64,000 nt of DNA, taken from contig JACJYN010000007.1 of assembly GCA_020636095.1 (NCBI GenBank), positions 434,001-498,000 on the forward strand, in the 5' to 3' direction. Shown here piece by piece: positions 42,510-50,871 of the stretch. This stretch comes from Lewinellaceae bacterium. GTDB lineage: Bacteria > Bacteroidota > Bacteroidia > Chitinophagales > Saprospiraceae. A program made the position numbers and the translations under genes. The first letter of the stretch is position 1. The number at the start of each line of letters is the position of its first letter. The notes below the pieces were generated by a model, which had not been told where the DNA came from, did not search any database, and saw nothing but the letters and a program-made list of their open reading frames with translations.

Positions 42510-44108
42510 CATCTTCTGCAACGTACGCGCCGGCATCCATCGCCCGGTTAACCTGGACACCACGATGATTGAAATCAGCCCGCTTCCCATCGCCAGGGTC
42601 CGGAACGGAAAAAGCACCACGCCATCTTCAATCATCGGATAGGGGAGCAGGATGGGCAATCCCAGCGTGGCGTCTCCACCACCAAAGCGGAATACGAAGG
42701 CGGCCAAAAATCCCGCCAATGCTCCATAGGTGTTTGCCTTCGGGTCAAATAGCGCACAAACCAGAGGCGGAAACAGAAGGCAATAGACAAAATCGCTGCA
42801 GAGGAACCACAACTCATAAACGCTCTTGATCTTCAGCGCCAATAAGGTAGCCGCAATGCCCACGATCCAGATGATGCGTTTGATCAGTTGCGCCAGGCGG
42901 GCAGGCTCAACCTTGGGTTTAAACAGCGGCCGGTAAACATTCCAGCCCGCCATGGACGAAGCGGAAAGGATGGAGGAGTCGGCCGACGACATCACCGCTG
43001 CTGCAATGGCGCCCAATCCCAGGACGGCCACCCAGTTGGGCGTCATATACCGGACTACCCAGGGTAGGGTAGAGGCGGCATCGGGAGGCGCTGTGGCTTG
43101 TAACGCACCCCAATCGGCAACCGCCCCGGCGATGCCGATCAGAGCCGCCGGTACGGCGGCAACCAGGCAGATCACGCCAGCCAATATAGACAAGCGCACC
43201 GCCGTTTTTTCATCGCGGGAGGCCAGCACCCGCTGGAAATATACTTGCCAGGCAATACCGCCAAAGGTGAGCAGCAGAGCGTAGTCCCACCAGTTCCAGT
43301 AATAGGAGCCCAGCGCTTCCCGGCTGGGCAGCAGGCTGGCGGCCGGGCCGTACATCTCCCGGTAGCTCTGCCAGGCCGCATCCCAGCCGCCTACATGGCT
43401 GAGAGCAAAGGGGACGACCAGGAAGAGGCCGCCCAGCAATAAGATCAGTTGTACAAAGTCGGTCAGCGCTACCGACCACAGCCCGCCCAGGGCCGTATAG
43501 GCAATGGTGATCGCCGCCGACAGTACAATGGAGGTGGTCGTGTCCAGTCCTACGATTGTGCCGAAGGTGGTGCCCAGAGCGGTCAGAATCGCGGCTGTCC
43601 AGAAAATCTCCCCGGTGAGGGCGGGCAGGAAAAGCAGGGCCGCCATGCGTTTACCGAAGCGCTGTTCCAGTGGGTCGAGCATGGTTTGAAACTGGTAGCG
43701 CCGCATGCGCCGCGCAAAAAACAACCCACCGATGATGAGGCTGAGTGCATAGCCCCAGGGCGCCTGCACCCATACCAGGCCGGAGCTGGCGGCGTACTCC
43801 GCCGTGCCATTGATATAGCCGCCTCCTATCCACGTGGCGCTCATCGTGAATACGGCAATCCATAGGGGAAGCTGGCGCCCCGCCAGCAGGAAGCCCTGCG
43901 TATCCTCGCTTTCCCGAAGGGTGGCGGCATAGGCGCCCGTAAGGAAAATGAGAATGTAAAAAGCCATCATCGAAAAAAATGAGGGCCAGGCTACCGGCTC
44001 TTTCGTGAAGAAGTAGAGGTACAGGCCCACCAGGGTAAGCATGGCCATCAGGCCAAGGGTGGGCAGGATAATCCGCCGGATTCTGAATCTGGAAGGTGTT
44101 GGTTGCAT
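42504..44108 (-). CDS. Sodium:solute symporter, choline-transporter-like (CHT1/SLC5A7 type)
   Basis: The 534 residues have about 13 helices. The N-terminal YAATLRESEDTQGFLLAGRQ and MSATWIGGGYINGTAEYAAS match the pattern of eukaryotic high-affinity choline transporters, in which an ATWVGGGYINGTAE-like motif is characteristic. SSADSSILSASSMAGWNVYR carries the sodium-site region. The gene is divergent from pcs, with only 56 bp between starts. That supports choline as substrate, but the assignment remains inference. The start at 44108 is preferred over the upstream extension, which would overlap the pcs promoter. Confidence 0.82.
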   Translation of the reverse strand: MQPTPSRFRIRRIILPTLGLMAMLTLVGLYLYFFTKEPVAWPSFFSMMAFYILIFLTGAYAATLRESEDTQGFLLAGRQLPLWIAVFTMSATWIGGGYINGTAEYAASSGLVWVQAPWGYALSLIIGGLFFARRMRRYQFQTMLDPLEQRFGKRMAALLFLPALTGEIFWTAAILTALGTTFGTIVGLDTTTSIVLSAAITIAYTALGGLWSVALTDFVQLILLLGGLFLVVPFALSHVGGWDAAWQSYREMYGPAASLLPSREALGSYYWNWWDYALLLTFGGIAWQVYFQRVLASRDEKTAVRLSILAGVICLVAAVPAALIGIAGAVADWGALQATAPPDAASTLPWVVRYMTPNWVAVLGLGAIAAAVMSSADSSILSASSMAGWNVYRPLFKPKVEPARLAQLIKRIIWIVGIAATLLALKIKSVYELWFLCSDFVYCLLFPPLVCALFDPKANTYGALAGFLAAFVFRFGGGDATLGLPILLPYPMIEDGVVLFPFRTLAMGSGLISIIVVSRLTGRWMPARTLQKME

Positions 44109-44137
44109 CGTGGGCGGAAAAATAGGCAAAACTGTTC

Positions 44138-44145
44138 TATTTTTG
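44138..44145 (+). promoter_or_regulatory. Possible -7 element of pcs in the shared divergent region
   Basis: TATTTTTG fits TAnnTTTG and stands 19 nt before the pcs ATG. No clear -33 box. The 56-bp gap must hold promoters for both genes, so joint control of uptake and lipid synthesis is possible. Confidence 0.4.
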
Positions 44146-44164
44146 ACGTTCAAAACATCAGGAA

Positions 44165-44881
44165 ATGCCAACTACCTTCAGTACTCAGGAAAAAGCCCTC
44201 GCCTGGAGCGTTCATATTTTCACCGCCACCGGAATCCTTGCTGTCTTCATGGCCCTGTTGGCCGTCGGCGCCCACGACTTCCGAACCGCCATGTTCTGGC
44301 TGTTGGCCGCCCTGCTGATCGATGGCGTCGACGGCACTCTGGCGCGCCGCTTTCGGGTTACAGAAGTGCTGCCCAACGTCAGTGGCAAGAATATTGACTT
44401 CGTCATTGACTTTGCTTCCTACGCCATCGTACCGGCTTATATGATCTATGAGTCCGGCCTGATGGAAGGCCCCTGGAACCTGGCGGCTACCTTCCTCATC
44501 CTTTTGGTGTCGGCGGTGTACTATGGAAAAGAGGGGATGGTTTCGAATGACTATTACTTCGTCGGTTTTCCCGTCTTGTGGAACCTGGCTGCCTTTTACA
44601 TGATCTTCGTTTTTCAATGGGGGCATTGGGGCAATGTGTTGCTGGTGGTTACTCTTTCTATCCTGCACTTCGTACCTATCAAGGTGGCCTACCCCAGCCG
44701 GGCCACCCGCTGGCGGTGGCCGACGCTGCTGGTGTCGGCGTTGTGTATACTCACGCTGGTCAGCATAACTTATTTATATCCCGAAAGGCATCCTGTCCTG
44801 ACGGTAGTGGCCTGGGTATGCCTGGCCTACTTTGCAGTTTTTGCGGTGTGGGCTACCTGGGGGCGGCCGGCGGGGAGGTAA
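44165..44881 (+). CDS. pcs: Phosphatidylcholine synthase
   Basis: Pcs condenses choline with CDP-diacylglycerol to make phosphatidylcholine in one step. The 238 residues are mostly membrane helices. The CDP-alcohol motif is visible as DGVDGTLAR followed by 12 residues and then GKNIDFVID, i.e. D-x2-DG-x2-AR-x12-G-x3-D-x3-D. The 12-residue spacing is that described for Pcs rather than the shorter spacing of PgsA or PssA. ALAWSVHIFTATGILAVFMA and DYYFVGFPVLWNLAAFYMI also match Pcs. A choline-type symporter is encoded divergently 56 bp away. Confidence 0.88.
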   Translation: MPTTFSTQEKALAWSVHIFTATGILAVFMALLAVGAHDFRTAMFWLLAALLIDGVDGTLARRFRVTEVLPNVSGKNIDFVIDFASYAIVPAYMIYESGLMEGPWNLAATFLILLVSAVYYGKEGMVSNDYYFVGFPVLWNLAAFYMIFVFQWGHWGNVLLVVTLSILHFVPIKVAYPSRATRWRWPTLLVSALCILTLVSITYLYPERHPVLTVVAWVCLAYFAVFAVWATWGRPAGR

Positions 44882-44998
44882 GGCATATGAGGATGGTAAG
44901 TCATGCAATTTTACCTGGAGTTTTTACTCACCTCCGCTTTTTTGTTACGCACTCTTTTCCTTGCACGGGGAGCATTGTTTTTGGAAAAAAATTCTAAT

Positions 44999-45042
44999 TT
45001 TGGGAAATTATTTACATCTTTATATCGTTGGTCAAACAACGA
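44999..45042 (+). promoter_or_regulatory. higBA promoter with palindromic operator
   Basis: TTTG at 44999-45002, 20 nt, then TATCGTTG at 45023-45030. The palindrome TCGTTG-N6-CAACGA at 45025-45042 covers the -7 box and likely start site. It is a good candidate for binding by HigA, which usually represses its own operon. Confidence 0.6.
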
Positions 45043-45046
45043 GTAA

Positions 45047-45340
45047 ATGGTCATCATCAGCAAAACACAACTAAACGAGTTCGGGAAAAATCACGCTGAC
45101 AGTGCTGATGCCCTCAATGAGTGGTACGAAACTGTCAAACAGGCCGATTGGGGTAAAATGGCCGACTTGAAACAAACCTTCAATTCAGTGGACTATGTGG
45201 GCAACGACCGCTACGTATTCAACATCAAAGGGAATAACTATCGGTTGGTCGCTATGATTTTTTTTAACATTCGCACTGTATTTGTGCGGTTCATCGGGAC
45301 GCATGCCGAATATGATAAAATTGATTGTTCAATTATCTGA
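45047..45340 (+). CDS. higB: HigB family mRNA interferase toxin
   Basis: The 97 residues of the RelE/HigB fold start MVIISKTQLNEFGKNHADSA and contain LNEWYETVKQADWGKMADLK, YVGNDRYVFNIKGNNYRLVA and VFVRFIGTHAEYDKID. The last block carries the basic and aromatic residues of HigB nucleases that cut mRNA on the ribosome. The toxin gene comes first, as in other hig loci, with the antitoxin 11 nt downstream. Confidence 0.92.
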   Translation: MVIISKTQLNEFGKNHADSADALNEWYETVKQADWGKMADLKQTFNSVDYVGNDRYVFNIKGNNYRLVAMIFFNIRTVFVRFIGTHAEYDKIDCSII

Positions 45341-45351
45341 ACCTCAACAAT

Positions 45352-45741
45352 ATGATTACTAAAATCAGGACTGCCGAAGAATATAAAAAAGTTATGCTAA
45401 TCATTGAGGGCTATCTCACCAAGGCCACAGAAGGTGGTGGTTTTCAGTCATTGTCCAAGGCTGAAGCAGAGGAGTTAAAAAAACTTTCTCTGTTGGCTGA
45501 GACTTGGGAGGATGGCATACCGCTCATGCCCATTCGCCAGCCGCAGACCCTACCTGAAATGATTGAATTCAAGATGTATCAAATGCAGCTCAAACAAAAA
45601 GACCTTGCCTCCCTTTTGGGCATTGCCCCATCCCGTTTGTCAGAGGTTTTGAAGGGCAAACGGAAAATCAACCTCGATCTTGCCAAACGCCTTCACGACC
45701 GACTTGACATTGATGCGGATTTTATTTTGGAAAAGGCGTGA
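45352..45741 (+). CDS. higA: HigA family antitoxin
   Basis: The 129 residues from the ATG at 45352 start MITKIRTAEEYKKVMLIIEG. The C-terminal helix-turn-helix QKDLASLLGIAPSRLSEVLK and KRKINLDLAKRLHDRLDI is an Xre/HigA DNA-binding domain. An upstream TTG would extend it into the higB end but has no support. It should neutralise HigB and repress the operon through the palindrome at 45025-45042. The stop converges with that of the peptidoglycan-binding protein, 19 bp away. Confidence 0.92.
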   Translation: MITKIRTAEEYKKVMLIIEGYLTKATEGGGFQSLSKAEAEELKKLSLLAETWEDGIPLMPIRQPQTLPEMIEFKMYQMQLKQKDLASLLGIAPSRLSEVLKGKRKINLDLAKRLHDRLDIDADFILEKA

Positions 45742-45760
45742 ATGTGTTGCTTGAGTATAC

Positions 45761-47359
45761 CTACCGCTCCTCCACCACAATATCCGGATAGTCCTCCGCC
45801 CGATAGCCCACGGGGGGAGCCGGAGCGGCATCGGTGGAAAAGATGTCCCTGCTTTTGTTTTTAAATAAGTGGAAGGTACCCCGGCGCCTGGACAGTTGGT
45901 TCTCGCCTTCTCCGGTTACATCGTGGATGCGGCCGGCCCGGCCTTTGGGGTCGTGCATTTTGGTCCGTTCTCTTCTCTTGAGGTACTTTTTAATCAGCCG
46001 CTCTTCCTCTTCATCGCTCCAGTCGGTGATCTTGTTGAGGTCAAAACCGTCGAGCACCTCGCCGACAGTGAAGTAAACATCGACGCCCCGGTTGACATTT
46101 TGGTCGAGCAGCAGGGCGACGCCGTATTCGGAATTGATCAGATCGGCCAGGGTGTGCCCCTGGAGTTTAGAATTCTCCTTCCAGTAGAAGTTGTTGAGGC
46201 GGCTGAGCGCGTGATCTATCTCTACGGCCTGTATCCGGGGGTCCTGGCCGGCGTGCCAGAAGCGGAAGCCCCATTCCGGGCTGCGGAATTGCTCCTTTTC
46301 AGCCTTAGTGCTGATGACATTTCCCCGCAACGTGATGAATCCGTAGGTCGTTCCGGTTCGTTTTTCGAAAATGTCGATCCCGAACTCACCGAAGTACTGT
46401 TGAAAGGCTTCCGGTTGTTGTTGTTTGACTTTGAGCAACAGGGCAGGCAGTTCTCCCATGCCGTTGGGCACTCCGCTGCCGACGCCGAGTGTCCATTGAA
46501 ACATACCGAAACTGAGGAAGGCGCCGTCCCAGGTATTAATGGCGTCGAGTTTGCCTTCATTGAGGGAAACGGCCAGGATGGCTTTTCGGGCGCTATCGGT
46601 CAGGCCGCTGTTTTTGAAGAATGTATCCCAGTGCTGCTCGATGAAGTCTTTGGGCGCCAGGCCGCCGCTATTGTAGAAACCGCCTAAGCTGCCGTGGCCG
46701 TGAAAGTTGACTTCCAGGCCATCAGAACGCACCGTATGGGAGGTTAACTTTTTTCCTTTCTTGACAAACTGCTTGCTTTCGACCGACAGGCCGGAGGAAG
46801 TCGCAACAGCGGACAGCAGAGCAGGCAAGCCGTCGCCATAGAGCCCGGATAACGCCTCGAGCAGCTTGCGGGCCAGCGGCTCGCTAATCTGCCGGCCGTC
46901 GAATGCTACATTATGTTGTTCAGCAAAGGCCTTTAGGGCCAGTTCCTCACTGGCGGCAGTAATCCCCAGTGCCTTCAGGAGAGGCGCCAGGGAGTGCTCC
47001 TCCTGGCCATCCAACGGAAAAGCTTCTGATAATTTTTCGTCCTTCATCGCTTTGTGGAGCCGCTTGATCTTTGGGATGAGCAGAAACCGCTCCAGAATAC
47101 GGGCGCCAATTTCCAGGCTGATGGACAGGCCGTCATGTTCCAGCCCGTTTTTTTGGGCGAAAGCCTTAACGGCAGTAGTCGTGGCGCCTCCATAGTCGCC
47201 GTCGGCGCCAAATTCCTGCCAGCGCAACTCATTGCCGAAGCCCATTTGGTAGAGCATCTGTTGCAACGTCTCTACTGGTGCGCCTTTGGCGCCCTTTTTA
47301 AGGGTAGATTCGGTTTTTTTTGCTTCGAGTAGGTTGGAAAAATCCTGGTGTAATGCCAT
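45761..47359 (-). CDS. Peptidoglycan-binding, lysozyme-like protein without signal peptide
   Basis: The 532 residues start MALHQDFSNLLEAKK. A PG_binding_1 domain follows at about 20-90 (TLKKGAKGAPVETLQQMLYQ, FGADGDYGGATTTAVKAFAQ), and a second weaker helical repeat at about 125-170 (FAEQHNVAFDGRQISEPLAR). A lysozyme-like domain occupies about 215-430: AILAVSLNEGKLDAINTWDG, AFLSFGMFQWTLGVGSGVPN and LQGHTLADLINSEYGVALLL. A Glu early in that block (LNEGK) could be catalytic. The tail from about 445 is charged. No signal peptide: a phage-tail-like or type VI effector role is possible but no such genes are nearby. Confidence 0.72.
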   Translation of the reverse strand: MALHQDFSNLLEAKKTESTLKKGAKGAPVETLQQMLYQMGFGNELRWQEFGADGDYGGATTTAVKAFAQKNGLEHDGLSISLEIGARILERFLLIPKIKRLHKAMKDEKLSEAFPLDGQEEHSLAPLLKALGITAASEELALKAFAEQHNVAFDGRQISEPLARKLLEALSGLYGDGLPALLSAVATSSGLSVESKQFVKKGKKLTSHTVRSDGLEVNFHGHGSLGGFYNSGGLAPKDFIEQHWDTFFKNSGLTDSARKAILAVSLNEGKLDAINTWDGAFLSFGMFQWTLGVGSGVPNGMGELPALLLKVKQQQPEAFQQYFGEFGIDIFEKRTGTTYGFITLRGNVISTKAEKEQFRSPEWGFRFWHAGQDPRIQAVEIDHALSRLNNFYWKENSKLQGHTLADLINSEYGVALLLDQNVNRGVDVYFTVGEVLDGFDLNKITDWSDEEEERLIKKYLKRRERTKMHDPKGRAGRIHDVTGEGENQLSRRRGTFHLFKNKSRDIFSTDAAPAPPVGYRAEDYPDIVVEER

Positions 47360-47685
47360 GTTTACTGGGGTTTGAAAAGGTGTGCCCTAAAAATATGAAA
47401 AATGTGTGGTTATCAGACTATATCCGGAAAGTAAGTTTTAGGGAGCTGTATAAGTGTATAAAAATCAATTTTTTGAAGCCTTGTTTTGTAATTTGGGTAT
47501 TGATTTAACTCCGGACATCAGGCTGCTTTTTGTCCCAAGGCTTGAGAAAAGAAATCGTAACTTGACGAAGGTATAGCCTGATGGCATCCGCTTAGTGGCC
47601 AGGCGAACTTTAAGTCGACTGGCCACTAAGCGGAACCAGAATCGCACCTAAATGCTTATCTTGCCCGCCTGATACCCGATCGGCT
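47360..47685. other. Divergent intergenic region with a perfect hairpin
   Basis: CCGCTTAGTGGCCAG at 47588-47602 and CTGGCCACTAAGCGG at 47619-47633 are 15-bp perfect arms around 16 nt. No U-tract. Otherwise AT-rich with nothing I can name. Confidence 0.6.
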
Positions 47686-49485
47686 ATGAAAAACCATCTT
47701 TCCATTTACGCCTGGCTGGTTGCCGCCGCCTTTTTACTGGCGGTCAACCTCTTTTACTATCCGAAGTGGAAGCTTCCCGGCGCCGAGGCGGCCATCAGCT
47801 GGGACGTTTCCGGCTACTACTTCTACCTGCCAGCCATTTTTATTTACAAAGACCTTAAAAAGGTGGGCTTCCGGGAAGACGTCCACCAGAAGTACCAGCC
47901 GGCGGGCAGCCCCTACCAGGCCTTTCAGCACGAAAGCGGGAATTATGTAATGAAGTACAGCGCCGGAATGGCCGTGCAGTACCTGCCCTTTTTCCTGGTG
48001 GCGCATGCGCTGGCGGCGCCGTTGGGGTATCCGGCCGATGGTTTCTCCCGCCCGTATCAGGTGGCCATCAGCCTGGGAAGCGTGCTGGTTGCTATTCTGG
48101 GGTTATGGTTTATGCGGTGGGTGCTGTTACAGTATTTTAAGGATAGGGTAGTTGCGGTTACCCTGTTGATCCTGGTTTTTGCCACCAACTATTTGGATTA
48201 CAGCGCCATCAACGGGGCGATGACTCACAACTACCTGTTCACGCTGTATGCCCTGCTCATCTGGGCTACTATAAAATTTTATGAACGGCCCACTTATTTT
48301 AAAGCCCTGGCTATCGGCCTGCTGATCGGCCTGGCCGCGCTTACCCGCCCGACGGAACTCATCGCTGTTCTCATTCCCGTCCTCTGGGGGGTGGGCAGTG
48401 GCCGGCAGGCAAGAGAGCGTTTGGCTTTCTTTGGCCGCCATTGGACCCAGTTGGGGGTGGCGGTGGTGGCCTGCATCGCTGTCGGCAGCATTCAGCTCTT
48501 CTACTGGAAGTACGTCTCCGGCGATTGGATCGTCTACAGCTACCAGGACCAGGGCTTCAGTTGGCTGAAGCCCCACATCCGAAACGGCCTGTTCAGCTAC
48601 CGTGCCGGCTGGCTGATGTATACGCCGGTGATGGGCTTTGCCCTGTTGGGCTTTATTACCCTCTTCCGGCAGCAACGGCCGCTGTTCTGGGCCACCTTCT
48701 TGTTCTCCCTGCTTTTCATCTACATCGCCTTTGCCTGGGATATCTGGTGGTACGGCGGCAGCCTGGGACAGCGTTCTATGGTGCAGGCTTACGCTGTGCT
48801 GGCCGTGCCCCTGGCGAGCTTCGTGGCCTGGGCCGGCCGCAGAAGCTGGACCGCCTACCTCTTTGCGGCCTTCTGCCTCTTTTTTGCCTACGCCAACCTC
48901 TGGTGGACCCATCAGGCGCACCGCGGCGGCCTGTTTGCCTCCGAGCAGATGAACCGCCCCTACTTCCAGCGTATCTTCCTGCGCAATGAGGCGCCGGAGG
49001 ATGTATCCAAGCTGCTCGATACAGATGAGTTGTTTGAAGGGGAACGAAAGAATATAAAGCTACTGAAGGAAGAAAACTTCGAATCAGATACTTCGGCCTA
49101 CCAATGCCCACTGCCGCCCATCGAAGGGCAGCACTCCCTGTGCCTGGATGGCGAACGGCAGTACAGTCTGCCGGTGGAGGTTCCTCTATCTCCTGCTGAC
49201 GGGCAATGGGTGCGCGCCGAGGCTACCTTCCGTTGCCAGTACAAGGAGTGGAATTTCTGGCAGATGACGCAGTTCATTGTCCGGTTCGTCAACGGAGAAG
49301 AGGTGGTCAAAGAGCGCGCCATTCGCGTGTACCGCTTTCTGGATAGTGGGGAGACCAAACGGCTGTACATCGACAGCGAATTTCCGGAACAACCCTTTGA
49401 TAAGGTAATGGTTTTTTGCTGGAATGCGGATGGGGGCAAGCCGATGGTGGTGGATAAGGTGAGGGTGGAGGTTTTTGAGGAGTAG
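47686..49485 (+). CDS. Multi-pass membrane protein, GT-C-like glycosyltransferase candidate
   Basis: The 599 residues have about 10-12 helices to residue 415 and a soluble C-terminal beta domain of about 150 residues. Near the N-terminus SWDVSGYYFYLPAIFIYKDL has an acidic residue in the first periplasmic loop, as in GT-C enzymes that use polyprenyl-linked sugars. LIGLAALTRPTELIAVLIPV and FAWDIWWYGGSLGQRSMVQA are also GT39/GT-C-like. Acceptor and donor are unknown. A similar plan (helices, then a beta domain) is seen in the gene at 59476. Confidence 0.65.
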   Translation: MKNHLSIYAWLVAAAFLLAVNLFYYPKWKLPGAEAAISWDVSGYYFYLPAIFIYKDLKKVGFREDVHQKYQPAGSPYQAFQHESGNYVMKYSAGMAVQYLPFFLVAHALAAPLGYPADGFSRPYQVAISLGSVLVAILGLWFMRWVLLQYFKDRVVAVTLLILVFATNYLDYSAINGAMTHNYLFTLYALLIWATIKFYERPTYFKALAIGLLIGLAALTRPTELIAVLIPVLWGVGSGRQARERLAFFGRHWTQLGVAVVACIAVGSIQLFYWKYVSGDWIVYSYQDQGFSWLKPHIRNGLFSYRAGWLMYTPVMGFALLGFITLFRQQRPLFWATFLFSLLFIYIAFAWDIWWYGGSLGQRSMVQAYAVLAVPLASFVAWAGRRSWTAYLFAAFCLFFAYANLWWTHQAHRGGLFASEQMNRPYFQRIFLRNEAPEDVSKLLDTDELFEGERKNIKLLKEENFESDTSAYQCPLPPIEGQHSLCLDGERQYSLPVEVPLSPADGQWVRAEATFRCQYKEWNFWQMTQFIVRFVNGEEVVKERAIRVYRFLDSGETKRLYIDSEFPEQPFDKVMVFCWNADGGKPMVVDKVRVEVFEE

Positions 49486-49504
49486 GGCTTTAATTATGAA
49501 TTAG

Positions 49505-49660
49505 AAACAGCGTTGAAAAAGATGCTATGGATGCTTGCCCTGCCGCCGGAACGGCGGCAGGGCGATACTGCGGCCTTTGGCCGGTTGATGCTATAGATGC
49601 TCACCCGGGGCGTCTGTAGCATTCGCAGCATCTTGCCTGGCCGGCCAGATAAAGCGTTTT
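49505..49660. repeat. GATGCT repeats in 9-nt register with GC hairpin
   Basis: GATGCTATG GATGCTTGC, then GATGCTATA GATGCTCAC, and an inverted third copy (GTAGCATTCGCAGCATC). Between them lies the perfect hairpin CCCTGCCGCCG / CGGCGGCAGGG at 49538-49563 region. The segment 49486-49835 has no gene. Confidence 0.65.
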
Positions 49661-49835
49661 CGGTAAATTCCTGTTAAATTGATTATTTTTAAGATTAAGG
49701 TTAAAAAATTATAAAAACATACATAATTAAGTTTTTAAACAAGTCTGTTTTTCTATATTTTAGCTTCAGTGTTTGTGAGAATTGAAGTTTCCGGACTGGA
49801 ACTCATTTTTATGTAAACGGGTTAAATCCATATTC

Positions 49836-50186
49836 ATGGCGAGGAAAGAACACCGGGGGCGGTTTCAGGCGCAAGGCGGAGGGTTGGAAGAATCGGAAAG
49901 CTGGAATCAAGATGAGCCTTTGACGAAAAAGGATGGTTTGCGATTACTTCGTAGACTAAAAGAAAAACTATCTTCAAATGAAGTAGAAAAACGAAAAAAG
50001 GCTTTTCAATCTGCTGAACGGTTTGTGAAGAATACCAAAGGAGGTATTGATGCCAGGAAAGGAGTAAGTTTTTATGACGACAAGAAGAGCAAGCACATCC
50101 GGGTAGATGTTGAAATTCTGGGCGGGAAAGCTTTTGTTACCATCATTTTTATCATTATCTTATTGGGACTATGGAGACTGCTTTAG
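49836..50186 (+). CDS. Small basic protein with C-terminal membrane anchor
   Basis: The 116 residues start MARKEHRGRFQAQGGGLEES. A charged helical part follows (LRRLKEKLSSNEVEKRKKAF), and a final transmembrane helix FVTIIFIIILLGLWRLL. I do not recognise a named family. Its stop overlaps the next start by 16 bp, so the two are translationally coupled. An upstream in-frame start at 49782 is less likely because the ATG at 49836 begins a better N-terminus. Confidence 0.6.
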   Translation: MARKEHRGRFQAQGGGLEESESWNQDEPLTKKDGLRLLRRLKEKLSSNEVEKRKKAFQSAERFVKNTKGGIDARKGVSFYDDKKSKHIRVDVEILGGKAFVTIIFIIILLGLWRLL

Positions 50187-50623
50187 AAAAATCGAAATAT
50201 CTGTTCTCCTCTTTTTTGGAGAATAAAAATATTTATAACCTATCTCAAGCGTACTGGGGCAGATTGGTAAAGGCTGTTGCCCGAGAAAAAAGCCTGCCCT
50301 TTCAGCCTTACCTCAATCCTTACGACGGTGCCGGGAAAAAAGAATACGACGCCAACCCTATCTTCGACGCCTACTTCCCTACACTACAAAAAGCCGTCCG
50401 CATTATCCAGGATACACCCGAAGAAGGCGCTCCCGACATTACCGCCTGGATCAACTATTTTGAAATAGAGGACGATCAACCGGAGACGCCGGAATTGGTG
50501 ATCGCCATCGCCCTGTCGCAGGATAGTGCGGAAACAGCAAGGGAATTACTTCGAAAATGGCTACTGGAGGGGCTCAGCAAAGAGAACATGGAAAAAGCTT
50601 TTGAGGGCGTGGTGAAGAGGTAG
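50171..50623 (+). CDS. Uncharacterised protein, paralogous to the following truncated frame
   Basis: The 150 residues include YLFSSFLENKNIYNLSQAYW, KKEYDANPIFDAYFPTLQKA and LVIAIALSQDSAETARELLR. Mostly helical, no signal or membrane helix. It overlaps the upstream gene by 16 bp. Its N-terminal half is clearly similar to the next frame (SFLEDQRVYNLAEAYW). The layout of a small helical domain next to SUMF1 proteins is reminiscent of effector-associated adaptor domains in bacterial conflict systems; this link is inference. Confidence 0.6.
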   Translation: METALEKSKYLFSSFLENKNIYNLSQAYWGRLVKAVAREKSLPFQPYLNPYDGAGKKEYDANPIFDAYFPTLQKAVRIIQDTPEEGAPDITAWINYFEIEDDQPETPELVIAIALSQDSAETARELLRKWLLEGLSKENMEKAFEGVVKR

Positions 50624-50630
50624 CGCGATT

Positions 50631-50840
50631 ATGGAAAGTACTATAAACCGTAGTGGCATTCTCTTTCCCTCCTTCCTGGAGGATCAGCGAGTATACAACC
50701 TCGCCGAGGCGTATTGGCGCCGTTTTTTCTACCGGATTTTTGATCTACAGGGCATTCCCTTCCAGGACTTCTACAACAAACATTTTGCCAACGGCCAAAA
50801 GGAATACGATGCCAGCCTCATAATGATAAAAGCCTGCTAA
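50631..50840 (+). pseudogene. Truncated paralogue of the preceding protein
   Basis: 69 residues: GILFPSFLEDQRVYNLAEAY, then GQKEYDASLIM and a foreign end IKAC before the stop. The frame is cut where similarity to its neighbour (DANPIFDAYF) would continue, exactly at a perfect hairpin (50828-50857). It was probably the N-terminal part of a longer protein whose C-terminal SUMF1 domain lies just downstream in another frame. Confidence 0.6.
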
Positions 50841-50860
50841 GTTTTTGGCAGGCTTTTCCT
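50828..50860 (+). terminator. Terminator-like hairpin at the gene break
   Basis: AAAAGCCTGC and GCAGGCTTTT form a perfect 10-bp stem with a T-containing loop. It sits between the truncated frame and the SUMF1 remnant and may have come in with the rearrangement. Confidence 0.6.
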
Positions 50861-50871
50861 TAGGAGCTTAT

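Noticed and set aside
42433..42540. N-terminal extension of the SGNH hydrolase
   Set aside because: The extra residues are translation of the GTTCGCT heptad array; the ATG at 42432 begins a normal membrane or signal segment.
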